7,091 bases of DNA from Flavobacteriaceae bacterium. GTDB lineage: Bacteria > Bacteroidota > Bacteroidia > Flavobacteriales > Flavobacteriaceae. The stretch is taken from NCBI GenBank assembly GCA_003511845.1, contig DOIV01000325.1:1158-8248 (forward strand). The letters are read 5' to 3'. Positions 1 to 5,962 of this stretch are shown piece after piece. The translations under genes were made by a program, and so were the position numbers. The stretch's first letter is position 1; each line of letters begins with the position of its first letter. The notes beneath the pieces were generated by a model. It was given only the letters and a program-made list of their open reading frames with translations, did no database searches and was not told where the DNA came from.

Positions 1-90
1 TGTCTTGTAATTGGTTTGTAAATCTACTACTTGCCAATTCTCGTCTAAATCTAATAATAAATCAAAATAACTTGATATTCGTTTTGCCAT
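1..90 (-). CDS. Partial N-terminus of a probable ISL3-type transposase
   Basis: The minus strand is open from an ATG at base 90 to the left edge and encodes 30 residues, beginning MAKRISSYFD and continuing LLLDLDENWQVVDLQ. This resembles the N-terminus of ISL3-family transposases, where a short helix and a 'L..WxVxxV' strand come before a zinc-finger DNA-binding domain. That match is from memory of the family and rests on few residues. The support comes mostly from context: 45 bp upstream lies a sequence beginning GGTTCT on the element strand, a plausible ISL3 terminal inverted repeat, and a -7 promoter box sits between the two. The catalytic domain, and whether the gene is intact, lie outside the window. 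It could instead be an unrelated hypothetical protein. The frame and start are clear; the family assignment is tentative. Confidence 0.5.
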   Translation of the reverse strand, partial: MAKRISSYFDLLLDLDENWQVVDLQTNYKT

Positions 91-135
91 TTTTTAAGCA
101 AAGTTAAAAAATTCCACAATTATTGCAGTAGAACC
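91..135 (-). mobile_element. Probable terminal end of an ISL3-like insertion sequence
   Basis: Read on the minus strand, the segment starts GGTTCTACTGCAATAATTG at base 135 and runs into the transposase-like start codon. ISL3-family inverted repeats usually begin GG and often read GGxTCTT, so this fits as an outer end near base 135. These elements usually duplicate 8 bp of target, which would make bases 136-143 (AATATTAA) one copy. The other end of the element is outside the window, so neither the inverted repeat nor the duplication can be confirmed here. Confidence 0.4.
99..106 (-). promoter_or_regulatory. Putative -7 box (TAACTTTG) of the transposase-like gene
   Basis: TAACTTTG on the minus strand fits the Bacteroidetes -7 consensus TAnnTTTG. 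A CTG lies 19 bp upstream (126-128), one mismatch from the TTG -33 element. Only 8 nt separate the box from the ATG, so the transcript would be almost leaderless. This is a consensus match only. Confidence 0.35.
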
Positions 136-157
136 AATATTAATTAAAACAAAAATC

Positions 158-739
158 ATGAAAAACATTATTATTTTAGTAGTAATTACCCTTTTTGTAT
201 TTACTGATTCATTTGCTCAAGAAACCACTAAAGAAGCCAGTAACGGATTTAAAGGAGCTTGGTGGGGATTGGCAGCAGGAAGTTATTCTGACAGTGAAGC
301 AACAGACACGCAGTCGTTTACTATTCTGCCAGCAGTTGGTGTATTTATTGCACCTACTGTAACCGTAGGTGGAGCAGTAGGTTTCACTTCAACAAAGGTT
401 GGAAATACTGATGCTTCAGAAATTTTTATTGTAAAACCTCTAGCAAGAAAATACTTTGGAGTAACTGACAAGTTCTTTCTTTTTATAGAAGGAAATGTTC
501 CATTACTTTTTAATGAAAATTTCACAGGATATGGTTTTAATCTAGAGCCAGGTATTGACTACTTTATTGGAGGTAAATGGACGATTGAAGCAAAATTTGG
601 TAGATTTGGTTACAATGCCATCAAACCAGATAGTGGAGATGCAATAGGAACAACCTCTTTAGGTTTTAATATGTTTGACGCTCAAACTCAAGAAGGTTTA
701 GGAAGTGGATTATCTTTGGGTCTGAAATATTTATTTTAA
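158..739 (+). CDS. Outer-membrane beta-barrel protein with Sec signal peptide
   Basis: This 193-residue protein has a Sec signal peptide (KN, then a hydrophobic stretch at residues 4-15) and a likely signal peptidase I site after A20 (SFA|QE). The mature chain of about 173 residues alternates polar and hydrophobic residues. It has glycine-rich turns, strand-like segments (AVGVFIAPTVTVGGAVGFTS, KFFLFIEGNVPLLF, GLSLGLKYLF) and a C-terminal aromatic residue, the usual outer-membrane insertion signal. It belongs to the broad small porin/OmpA-like barrel group (probably 8 strands) common in Bacteroidetes. The substrate or role cannot be read from sequence. The ATG at 158 is the only start giving a complete signal peptide; no Shine-Dalgarno is present. 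The gene is monocistronic, ended by the hairpin at 763-800. A probable IS end lies only 22 bp upstream, so its original promoter may have been displaced. Confidence 0.88.
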   Translation: MKNIIILVVITLFVFTDSFAQETTKEASNGFKGAWWGLAAGSYSDSEATDTQSFTILPAVGVFIAPTVTVGGAVGFTSTKVGNTDASEIFIVKPLARKYFGVTDKFFLFIEGNVPLLFNENFTGYGFNLEPGIDYFIGGKWTIEAKFGRFGYNAIKPDSGDAIGTTSLGFNMFDAQTQEGLGSGLSLGLKYLF

Positions 740-762
740 GACATAACAGTTTAATCTTTACT

Positions 763-800
763 GGGCATTGAAGAGATAATTCTTTAATGCCCATTTTTTA
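763..800 (+). terminator. Rho-independent terminator after the beta-barrel gene
   Basis: GGGCATTGAAGA (763-774) pairs with TCTTTAATGCCC (781-792) in a 12-bp stem with one G-U pair and a 6-nt loop. ATTTTTTAT follows. It lies 24 bp after the stop codon and separates this gene from the ribosomal operon. The rest of the 740-960 gap holds only the rpsF promoter region; I see no small gene in it. Confidence 0.88.
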
Positions 801-896
801 TGAGTAATAACTCTACTTTTCTTTCGTCTTAAAGGGAGTGAACTTTAGTCTTTTATCAAACATTTAAAAAGCATATTTATTTTGATAGTATTAAAG

Positions 897-926
897 GTGG
901 CAATAATAAAAATATTTGTATATTTG
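897..926 (+). promoter_or_regulatory. Bacteroidetes-type promoter of rpsF-rpsR-rplI
   Basis: TATATTTG at 919-926 matches the -7 consensus TAnnTTTG exactly and is followed by CACGC, a context often seen at strong flavobacterial promoters. A weak -33 element, GTG (TTG expected), lies 19 bp upstream at 897-899. Transcription would start near 931, giving a leader of about 30 nt made almost entirely of A and T. Confidence 0.72.
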
Positions 927-960
927 CACGCTTAAAAATAAACAATTAAAAATTTAATTT

Positions 961-1302
961 ATGAATCATTACGAAACTGTTTTCATTTTGAATCCCGTTT
1001 TATCTGATGTTCAGGTAAAGGAAACAGTAAAGAAGTTTAACGACTACTTGGTTTCTAAAGGTGCCGAAATGATCCACAAAGAAAATTGGGGCTTAAAAAA
1101 ATTAGCGTATCCAATCCAAAAGAAAAAAACTGGTTTTTATCACTTATTTGAATATAAGGTTGCTGGTGAATTTATCACTCCTTTTGAATTAGAATTTAGA
1201 AGAGATGATAGTATTATGCGTTATTTAACGGTAAGGCTAGATAAGCATGCTGCTGAATGGGCTGAAAAGAGAAAAAAACGTGATAAAGCAACTAAAAACT
1301 AA
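961..1302 (+). CDS. rpsF: 30S ribosomal protein bS6
   Basis: This 113-residue protein is bS6, which binds the central domain of 16S rRNA on the 30S platform as a heterodimer with bS18. The N-terminus MNHYETVFILNP is the family's typical first strand. The segment NWGLKKLAYPIQKKKTGFYH is the conserved central region, and the DDSIMRYLTVRLDK stretch matches the last strand of the ferredoxin-like fold. A lysine/arginine-rich tail (KRKKRDKATKN) ends it. The length suits the family (about 95-135 residues). It is the first gene of the operon with rpsR and rplI, and a good -7 box lies 35 bp upstream. The ATG is preceded only by A/T bases with no Shine-Dalgarno, as usual in Bacteroidetes. Confidence 0.97.
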   Translation: MNHYETVFILNPVLSDVQVKETVKKFNDYLVSKGAEMIHKENWGLKKLAYPIQKKKTGFYHLFEYKVAGEFITPFELEFRRDDSIMRYLTVRLDKHAAEWAEKRKKRDKATKN

Positions 1303-1305
1303 GTT

Positions 1306-1605
1306 ATGGCATCTACAATAGAACAACAAGCAAAGGGCGGAAATAAATCCGAAATCAGATATCTAACACCGTTAGACATTGATACAAAACAAAAAGTAAA
1401 ATACTGTCGTTTTAAGAAAAACGGTATAAAATATATCGATTATAAAGACGCAGATTTTTTAATGTATTTAGTGAATGAACAAGGTAAAATTTTACCTCGT
1501 CGTTTAACAGGGACTTCATTAAAATTTCAACGTAAAGTGTCACAAGCAATCAAAAGAGCACGTCATTTGGCCTTAATGCCTTATGTAGGTGATTTGTTAA
1601 AATAA
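1306..1605 (+). CDS. rpsR: 30S ribosomal protein bS18
   Basis: This 99-residue protein is bS18, the partner of bS6 on the 30S platform. Diagnostic segments are [20 protein letters not shown] and the RNA-binding helix region [20 protein letters not shown] followed by [14 protein letters not shown]. The N-terminal extension ([19 protein letters not shown]) is typical of flavobacterial forms. There is a single cysteine (in KYCRF), so this is a zinc-free type without the paired cysteines of some bS18 proteins. The start lies 3 nt after the rpsF stop, so the two are surely cotranscribed and probably translationally coupled, fitting 1:1 production of the pair. No priB or ssb gene lies between them, unlike in Escherichia coli (priB) or Bacillus (ssb). 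Confidence 0.97.
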   Translation: MASTIEQQAKGGNKSEIRYLTPLDIDTKQKVKYCRFKKNGIKYIDYKDADFLMYLVNEQGKILPRRLTGTSLKFQRKVSQAIKRARHLALMPYVGDLLK

Positions 1606-1624
1606 TCAAAATTTAAGAACTATT

Positions 1625-2077
1625 ATGGAACTTATATTAAAACAAGACGTAGCTAATTTAGGATTTACAGATGATGTGGTAACTGTAAAGAATGGTTATG
1701 GTCGTAATTTTTTAATTCCACAAGGATATGCATCGTTGGCAACTATTTCTGCAAAGAAAGTATTAGCTGAAACGTTGAAACAAAGAGCTTATAAAGAAGC
1801 TAAAATTATAAAAGAAGCTACAGCTACAGCTACAGCAATACAAGAATTAGCTGTTAAAATACCTGCAAAGGTAGGTACTGGTAATAAGCTTTTTGGTTCT
1901 GTAGGTAATGCAGATGTAGTTACTGAAATAGCTAAAGCAGGAATTGAATTAGACAGGAAATTTGTTACTGTTTTAGGCGGTTCTGTAAAAAGGCTAGGTA
2001 CTTATAATGCTAAAATTCGTTTACATAGAGAGGTGATTATTGATTTGCCTTTTGATGTAATACCAGAAAAGAAATAA
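1625..2077 (+). CDS. rplI: 50S ribosomal protein bL9
   Basis: This 150-residue protein is bL9, a two-domain 50S protein near the L1 stalk. The N-terminal domain (about residues 1-50) shows the signature MELILKQDVANLGFTDDVV and NGYGRNFLIPQGYA. A long connecting helix follows (about 45-75). The C-terminal rRNA-binding domain contains NKLFGSVGNADVV, a glycine-rich segment conserved in the family, and ends with the LPFDVIPEKK tail. The length is standard. A perfect triple GCTACA repeat (1817-1834, residues 65-70, ATATAT) sits in the connecting helix. The gene is last in the operon, 19 nt after rpsR, and is followed by two hairpins. Confidence 0.97.
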   Translation: MELILKQDVANLGFTDDVVTVKNGYGRNFLIPQGYASLATISAKKVLAETLKQRAYKEAKIIKEATATATAIQELAVKIPAKVGTGNKLFGSVGNADVVTEIAKAGIELDRKFVTVLGGSVKRLGTYNAKIRLHREVIIDLPFDVIPEKK

Positions 2078-2081
2078 ACAA

Positions 2082-2110
2082 AATGTTGATAACAAATCAA
2101 CGTTGTTTTT
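2082..2110 (+). terminator. First hairpin after rplI, possible terminator or processing site
   Basis: AATGTTGAT (2082-2090) pairs with ATCAACGTT (2096-2104), with one wobble pair and the loop AACAA. GTTTTTTG follows. The stem is AT-rich and weaker than the next one, so it may act with the 2113-2150 hairpin as a tandem terminator or protect the 3' end of the mRNA. Confidence 0.55.
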
Positions 2111-2112
2111 TG

Positions 2113-2143
2113 AAAAGCTATCCCATTTGGATAGCTTTTTTTT
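2113..2143 (+). terminator. Strong Rho-independent terminator of the ribosomal operon
   Basis: AAAAGCTATCC (2113-2123) pairs perfectly with GGATAGCTTTT (2129-2139) across the loop CATTT, followed by more T. The A-run upstream of the stem means it could also work on the opposite strand. Its T-run leads directly into the -7 box of the receptor gene. Confidence 0.9.
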
Positions 2144-2150
2144 ATTTTTG
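2143..2150 (+). promoter_or_regulatory. Putative -7 box (TATTTTTG) of the TonB-dependent receptor gene
   Basis: TATTTTTG matches TAnnTTTG, 36 bp before the receptor ATG. No TTG lies at the expected 17-23 bp upstream; the nearest one (2127-2129, in the terminator loop) is 13 bp away. A strong terminator precedes the gene, so some promoter is needed in this short gap, and this is the only consensus match. Confidence 0.5.
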
Positions 2151-2186
2151 TAGTATGTTATTAACAAACAATCTAATTCAAACATT

Positions 2187-5100
2187 ATGAGAAAAAATTA
2201 TTTTTTTGCAGTGCTATTTTTTTGCATTGCAATAAGTTCATTTGCTCAGGTAACTACAGCTTCAATGAGAGGAACTGTTTCTGATGAAAGTGGGCAAGAG
2301 ATTCCAAGTGCAAATGTAGTTGCTGTGCACGTTCCTTCAGGTACTAGTTACGGAACCGTAACTCAGATAAATGGATCGTTTAACATACCAAATATGCGTA
2401 TTGGCGGGCCGTATAAAGTTACTATAAGTTTTGTTGGACTTAAAACTCTGATAGATGAAGGTATTCACTTGCAGATTGGTCAGAAGTTTAAAGCCAAATA
2501 TGTATTAAAAGAAGAAGCTTCTGAATTAGAAGAAGTAGTTTTAACTGCAAATAAAAATTCTATTATAAATAGTGGTAGAACTGGTTCTTCAACAAATATT
2601 GGCAGAGAAGAAATTAAATCTCTACCAACAATATCTAGATCAATTAATGACTTTACACGATTGACTCCATCAGCTGATGGAAATTCATTCGGAGGAGCAA
2701 ATAATAAAATGAATAATCTAACTTTAGATGGTTCTATTTTTAATAATCCTTTCGGATTGGATGGTGGGACTCCAGGTAGTCAAACCAATGCACAGCCAAT
2801 ATCTTTAGATGCGATAGATCAAATTCAAGTAGATTTAGCACCTTATGACGTAACTTCATCAGGTTTTACAGGAGCTTCAATTAATGCAGTAACGAAGTCA
2901 GGAACAAATGAATTTCACGGGACAGTATTTGGTTTCTATAGAAATCAAGATATGACTGGTAATAAAATAGAAGGAAATGAAATTTTTAAAGGAGATTTGA
3001 AACACTTACAGGCTGGATTTAGTATTGGTGGGCCAATCATTAAAAATAAATTGTTCTTTTTTGCAAATGCAGAAATTGAAAATAGAGATGATTTAGTTAC
3101 AGGTTTTAGAGCTAATAATGGGGGAGAAACTGTTGGTAATGGTATTTCAAGAGTTTTACGTTCTGATTTAGAAGCCGTATCTGATGCTTTATCAGCACTA
3201 GGATATGAAACTGGTGGTTATGAAAATTTATTACACGGTACAAATAATTATAAGTACATAATGAAGTTAGATTGGAATATTAGTGATGATCATTCATTGA
3301 CAGCTACTTACAATGTATTAGATGCACAAAGAGATAAACCAGCACATCCATCAGCATTTTTTAATAGAGGGCCAAATCAAAACACCTTACAATTTGAAAA
3401 TTCTGCTTATACCATTAATAATAAAATTCAATCATTTTTAGTGGAGTTAAAATCAAGATTTGGTAATAAGTATTCAAACAACTTACAAGTTGGTTATACG
3501 CATTTTGATGATTTTAGAACACCGAAATCAGTTGCTGCTCCATCTATTACTATTTTAGAAGCTGGATCACCATACATTATTGCTGGGCACGAGCCATTTT
3601 CAATAAATAATAAATTAGATCAAAAAGTTTTCCAAATCACCAATAATTTTAAAATTTATGCAGGTGATCATACCATTACTATTGGTGGTTCTTTTGAAAA
3701 ATTCTCATTTGATAATTCGTTTAATTTAGGTACATTCGGAGCAAAAGGGTTGTTTTTCCCATCTGCTGGTTCTGTATCAGAGTTTTTAGATTACACGAAT
3801 GATCCTGCTGGATTTGCTGCTGATTTTGCTGCTGCAAAAGCTGCTGCTGCTACAGGGAAATATGCTCTTGCTGAAACAAATGTTGGTCAAACAGCAGTTT
3901 ACGCTCAAGACGAATATGCTATTAATGATGATTTTACCTTAACTTTAGGGTTGCGTGTAGATATGCCAAGTTATTTTGATACAGAAGATAAAGTACAAGA
4001 AAATATTGATAGAAATTGTTGTTATGACCCTTCTATTCAGTATTTCACAACAAACGGTACACCAACTAAATTTGACAGTAAACAATTACCTGCTAAGAAA
4101 GCGTTATTTTCACCTCGTTTAGGCTTTAATTGGGATATAACAGGCGAATCCACAAAACAATTAAGAGGTGGTATTGGAGTATTTACAGGAAGATTACCAT
4201 TTGTATGGATAGGTAATCAAGTGCAAAATGTAAATTCATTTTTCTATACTGTAGTTGATCCTGATTTTCAATTCCCACAAGTACTGCGTTCAAACTTAGG
4301 ATATGACCATAAGTTTGATAATGGATTAACAGCTACATTTGATGTGGTATATTCTAAAAATTTAAATGCTATTTATGCAACTAATATTGGTCTTCAAAAG
4401 CCAACAGGTACATTGCAAGGTCCAGGTGCAAGAGAAATTTATTTGCCAGCTGACAAGACCAATCACGCTTGGGCTGTAACCAATACCGATATTGGTAATG
4501 TACTTAATTTTTCTGCTCAATTGAAAAAAAGATGGGAAAATGGGTTGAATATGAGTATAGCATATGATTTTTTAGATAGTAAAGATGCTACGTCACCTAC
4601 ACAAGAAATTACAAATGCTACTTTTGGATTTAATCCGAATATTGGTAATGTGAATCAGGCAAAAATGAGTCCATCAAGATTTGGTCATAAGCATCGTATT
4701 GTTGGTGCTATTATGAAGAAGTTTACTTATGGTAATGATAAATGGTCAACATCATTAGCAACCTTCTTTGAATATGCACAAACAGGTAGGTTTAGTTATA
4801 CGTATGGTGGAGATATAAACGGAGATGGTTCTGCACAAAACGATTTATTGTATGTTCCAACTGCTGCAGATATTACTGCAATGAACTTTACAGGTACACC
4901 AGCAGAACAACAAGCTCAAAGAACTGCTTTAGAGAGTTATATTAGTCAAGATGATTATTTAAATGGTGAAAGAGGAAGTTTTTCTGGTAGAAACGGAAAC
5001 CTTGCACCTTGGTTTTCTAATTGGGATTTCCGTTTAGCTCAAGACTATAATATAAATGATACTAAGAAAATTCAATTGACATTAGATATTTTAAATATAG

Positions 5101-5303
5101 GAAATTTGATTAGTTCTAATTGGGGTATACGTCAGCTACCAACAAACACACAGCCTATTGGGGTTAGCTTTGATAGTGGTGTAGATCCAGATCATTTAAG
5201 TCCGTTATATACTTTTGATACGACACAGAAATCAACATTTACAAATAATTTAAGTTTGTTGTCTAGATGGCAAGCACAAGTAGGATTGAGATATATCTTC
5301 TAA
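2187..5303 (+). CDS. Oar-like TonB-dependent outer-membrane receptor
   Basis: This 1038-residue protein is a TonB-dependent transporter of the Oar-like type. A signal peptide ends at A20 (SFA|Q). A carboxypeptidase-regulatory-like beta-sandwich follows (about residues 24-110, with SMRGTVSDESGQEIPSANV and GSFNIPNMRIGGPY). The linker ELEEVVLTA (113-121) leads to the plug (about 125-245), whose end shows LDAIDQIQV and ASINAVTKSGTNEFHG, characteristic of Oar-like receptors. A long 22-strand-type barrel ends in QVGLRYIF, the outer-membrane C-terminal signal. An EF-hand-like loop, DINGDG plus ND (876-886), could bind calcium. The only cysteines of the mature chain are the adjacent C611-C612. An alanine-rich stretch lies at 541-555. 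Substrate is unknown: Myxococcus Oar is linked to protease secretion, but other members may import oligomers. No susD gene adjoins, so this is not a classical glycan SusCD pair. The gene is monocistronic. Confidence 0.92.
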   Translation: MRKNYFFAVLFFCIAISSFAQVTTASMRGTVSDESGQEIPSANVVAVHVPSGTSYGTVTQINGSFNIPNMRIGGPYKVTISFVGLKTLIDEGIHLQIGQKFKAKYVLKEEASELEEVVLTANKNSIINSGRTGSSTNIGREEIKSLPTISRSINDFTRLTPSADGNSFGGANNKMNNLTLDGSIFNNPFGLDGGTPGSQTNAQPISLDAIDQIQVDLAPYDVTSSGFTGASINAVTKSGTNEFHGTVFGFYRNQDMTGNKIEGNEIFKGDLKHLQAGFSIGGPIIKNKLFFFANAEIENRDDLVTGFRANNGGETVGNGISRVLRSDLEAVSDALSALGYETGGYENLLHGTNNYKYIMKLDWNISDDHSLTATYNVLDAQRDKPAHPSAFFNRGPNQNTLQFENSAYTINNKIQSFLVELKSRFGNKYSNNLQVGYTHFDDFRTPKSVAAPSITILEAGSPYIIAGHEPFSINNKLDQKVFQITNNFKIYAGDHTITIGGSFEKFSFDNSFNLGTFGAKGLFFPSAGSVSEFLDYTNDPAGFAADFAAAKAAAATGKYALAETNVGQTAVYAQDEYAINDDFTLTLGLRVDMPSYFDTEDKVQENIDRNCCYDPSIQYFTTNGTPTKFDSKQLPAKKALFSPRLGFNWDITGESTKQLRGGIGVFTGRLPFVWIGNQVQNVNSFFYTVVDPDFQFPQVLRSNLGYDHKFDNGLTATFDVVYSKNLNAIYATNIGLQKPTGTLQGPGAREIYLPADKTNHAWAVTNTDIGNVLNFSAQLKKRWENGLNMSIAYDFLDSKDATSPTQEITNATFGFNPNIGNVNQAKMSPSRFGHKHRIVGAIMKKFTYGNDKWSTSLATFFEYAQTGRFSYTYGGDINGDGSAQNDLLYVPTAADITAMNFTGTPAEQQAQRTALESYISQDDYLNGERGSFSGRNGNLAPWFSNWDFRLAQDYNINDTKKIQLTLDILNIGNLISSNWGIRQLPTNTQPIGVSFDSGVDPDHLSPLYTFDTTQKSTFTNNLSLLSRWQAQVGLRYIF

Positions 5304-5326
5304 AAATATAGAATTATTTTTAAACT

Positions 5327-5355
5327 AAAACCTCGCCAATTGGCGAGGTTTTTTT
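5327..5355 (+). terminator. Rho-independent terminator after the receptor gene
   Basis: CCTCGCC (5331-5337) pairs with GGCGAGG (5342-5348) around AATT, so the whole 18-bp core is a perfect palindrome. An A-run precedes it and a 7-T run follows. It is far more GC-rich than its surroundings and would work in both directions. It insulates the receptor from the next gene. Confidence 0.95.
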
Positions 5356-5362
5356 AATTTTG
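5355..5362 (+). promoter_or_regulatory. Putative -7 box (TAATTTTG) of the DUF6495-like gene
   Basis: TAATTTTG matches TAnnTTTG and begins in the last T of the preceding terminator, 17 bp before the ATG. A TTG at 5340-5342 is only 12 bp upstream, shorter than the usual 17-23 bp, so the -33 element is not convincing. The predicted leader would be about 10-13 nt. Confidence 0.45.
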
Positions 5363-5379
5363 AACTTTAAATATTAAGT

Positions 5380-5850
5380 ATGAAATACAAACAGTTAACA
5401 AAAGAACAATTTGAAGCTTTGCATGAGGAGTTTGCACAATTTTTAGCTACTCAGCAAGTAGATATTAAAGAATGGAATGCTATAAAAAAAGAGAAGCCAG
5501 AAGTAGCTGATCAAGAATTGAATTTGTTTAGTGATGTAGTTTGGGATGATGTTTTAAATAAAACGAAGTATTTAGAACACTTTTCTGAACAAAATATCAA
5601 TTTATTTAAATGTGAACCCTCAGAAATTTCTAGAATAGTGGTTCAAATTAATAAACCTAAATTTAGCTTTTTTAATGATGATGATTATAGATGGTTTATT
5701 GACAATACACAAGATAAGTCAATCAATTTTTTTAAAGGAACTAAAAAATATGATAAAGATAGAAATGCAGAACTCTTTGATCTGATTCAAAAAGGAAGTG
5801 TCATTGCTGATGGGAAACTGTATGAGGCTATTTTTGAATTGATAAAGTAG
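5380..5850 (+). CDS. DUF6495-like protein of unknown function
   Basis: This is a 156-residue soluble protein with no signal peptide and no membrane segment. The N-terminus (MKYKQLTKEQFEALHEEFAQ, then FLATQQVDIKEW) and the acidic segment LNLFSDVVWDDVL recall the Flavobacteriia family listed as DUF6495. I base this on memory, not on a search. It is charged throughout, with acidic residues prominent in the N-terminal half and a lysine-rich KGTKKYDKDRN segment near residue 120-130. It is predicted to be mainly helical in the first half, with a strand-rich middle (SRIVVQINKPKFSFF). It is a single-gene unit between a strong terminator and a convergent gene pair, so the context gives no clue to function. 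The start is chosen at the only in-frame ATG near the promoter box. Confidence 0.82.
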   Translation: MKYKQLTKEQFEALHEEFAQFLATQQVDIKEWNAIKKEKPEVADQELNLFSDVVWDDVLNKTKYLEHFSEQNINLFKCEPSEISRIVVQINKPKFSFFNDDDYRWFIDNTQDKSINFFKGTKKYDKDRNAELFDLIQKGSVIADGKLYEAIFELIK

Positions 5851-5879
5851 ATAATAAAGAAGAGGCTGAAATGTAAAAA

Positions 5880-5929
5880 CCTTCATTGCGTTCCTTGCGA
5901 AAAACTCTGCGACCTTAGCGGTTAAAAAA
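5880..5929. repeat. GCG-phased interspersed-repeat fragment
   Basis: Four GCG triplets stand at 5888, 5897, 5909 and 5918 (spacing 9, 12, 9) in a 50-bp stretch that is clearly more GC-rich than its neighbours. The two halves GCGttccttGCG and GCGaccttaGCG are alike, giving a 21-bp period, and the stretch ends in GGTTAAAAAA. It resembles the short 'TTTGCG..CTTTGCG..GCGGTTAA' sequences that I recall as scattered, uncharacterised intergenic repeats in Bacteroidetes and other phyla. It does not encode a plausible protein and forms no clear hairpin. Only one copy is in this window, so its dispersed nature is inferred. It fills most of the gap between two convergent genes, which otherwise shows no obvious terminator. 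Confidence 0.6.
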
Positions 5930-5962
5930 TAGCATCTACTCCCAATAACCCAATAAAACCAC

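Noticed and set aside
283..525. An 80-residue open frame on the minus strand.
   Set aside because: It lies wholly inside the beta-barrel gene, whose signal peptide and barrel pattern are convincing, and has no recognisable protein features or promoter.
854..887. Inverted repeat TATCAAA...TTTGATA upstream of the rpsF promoter as an operator.
   Set aside because: It is 7 bp per arm with a 20-nt spacer in AT-rich DNA and is likely to arise by chance; there is no further symmetry.
927..960. An autoregulatory S6:S18-binding RNA in the rpsF leader.
   Set aside because: The predicted leader is about 30 nt of almost only A and T, with no stem and no CCG bulge.
2187..5850. A SusCD polysaccharide utilisation locus.
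   Set aside because: The receptor is Oar-like, a strong terminator follows, and the next gene encodes a small soluble protein with no lipoprotein signal, not a SusD.
5851..5962. A hairpin terminator between the convergent genes.
   Set aside because: I found no stem of useful length next to a T-run on either strand; short pairings such as GAGG with CCTC are too weak or too far apart.
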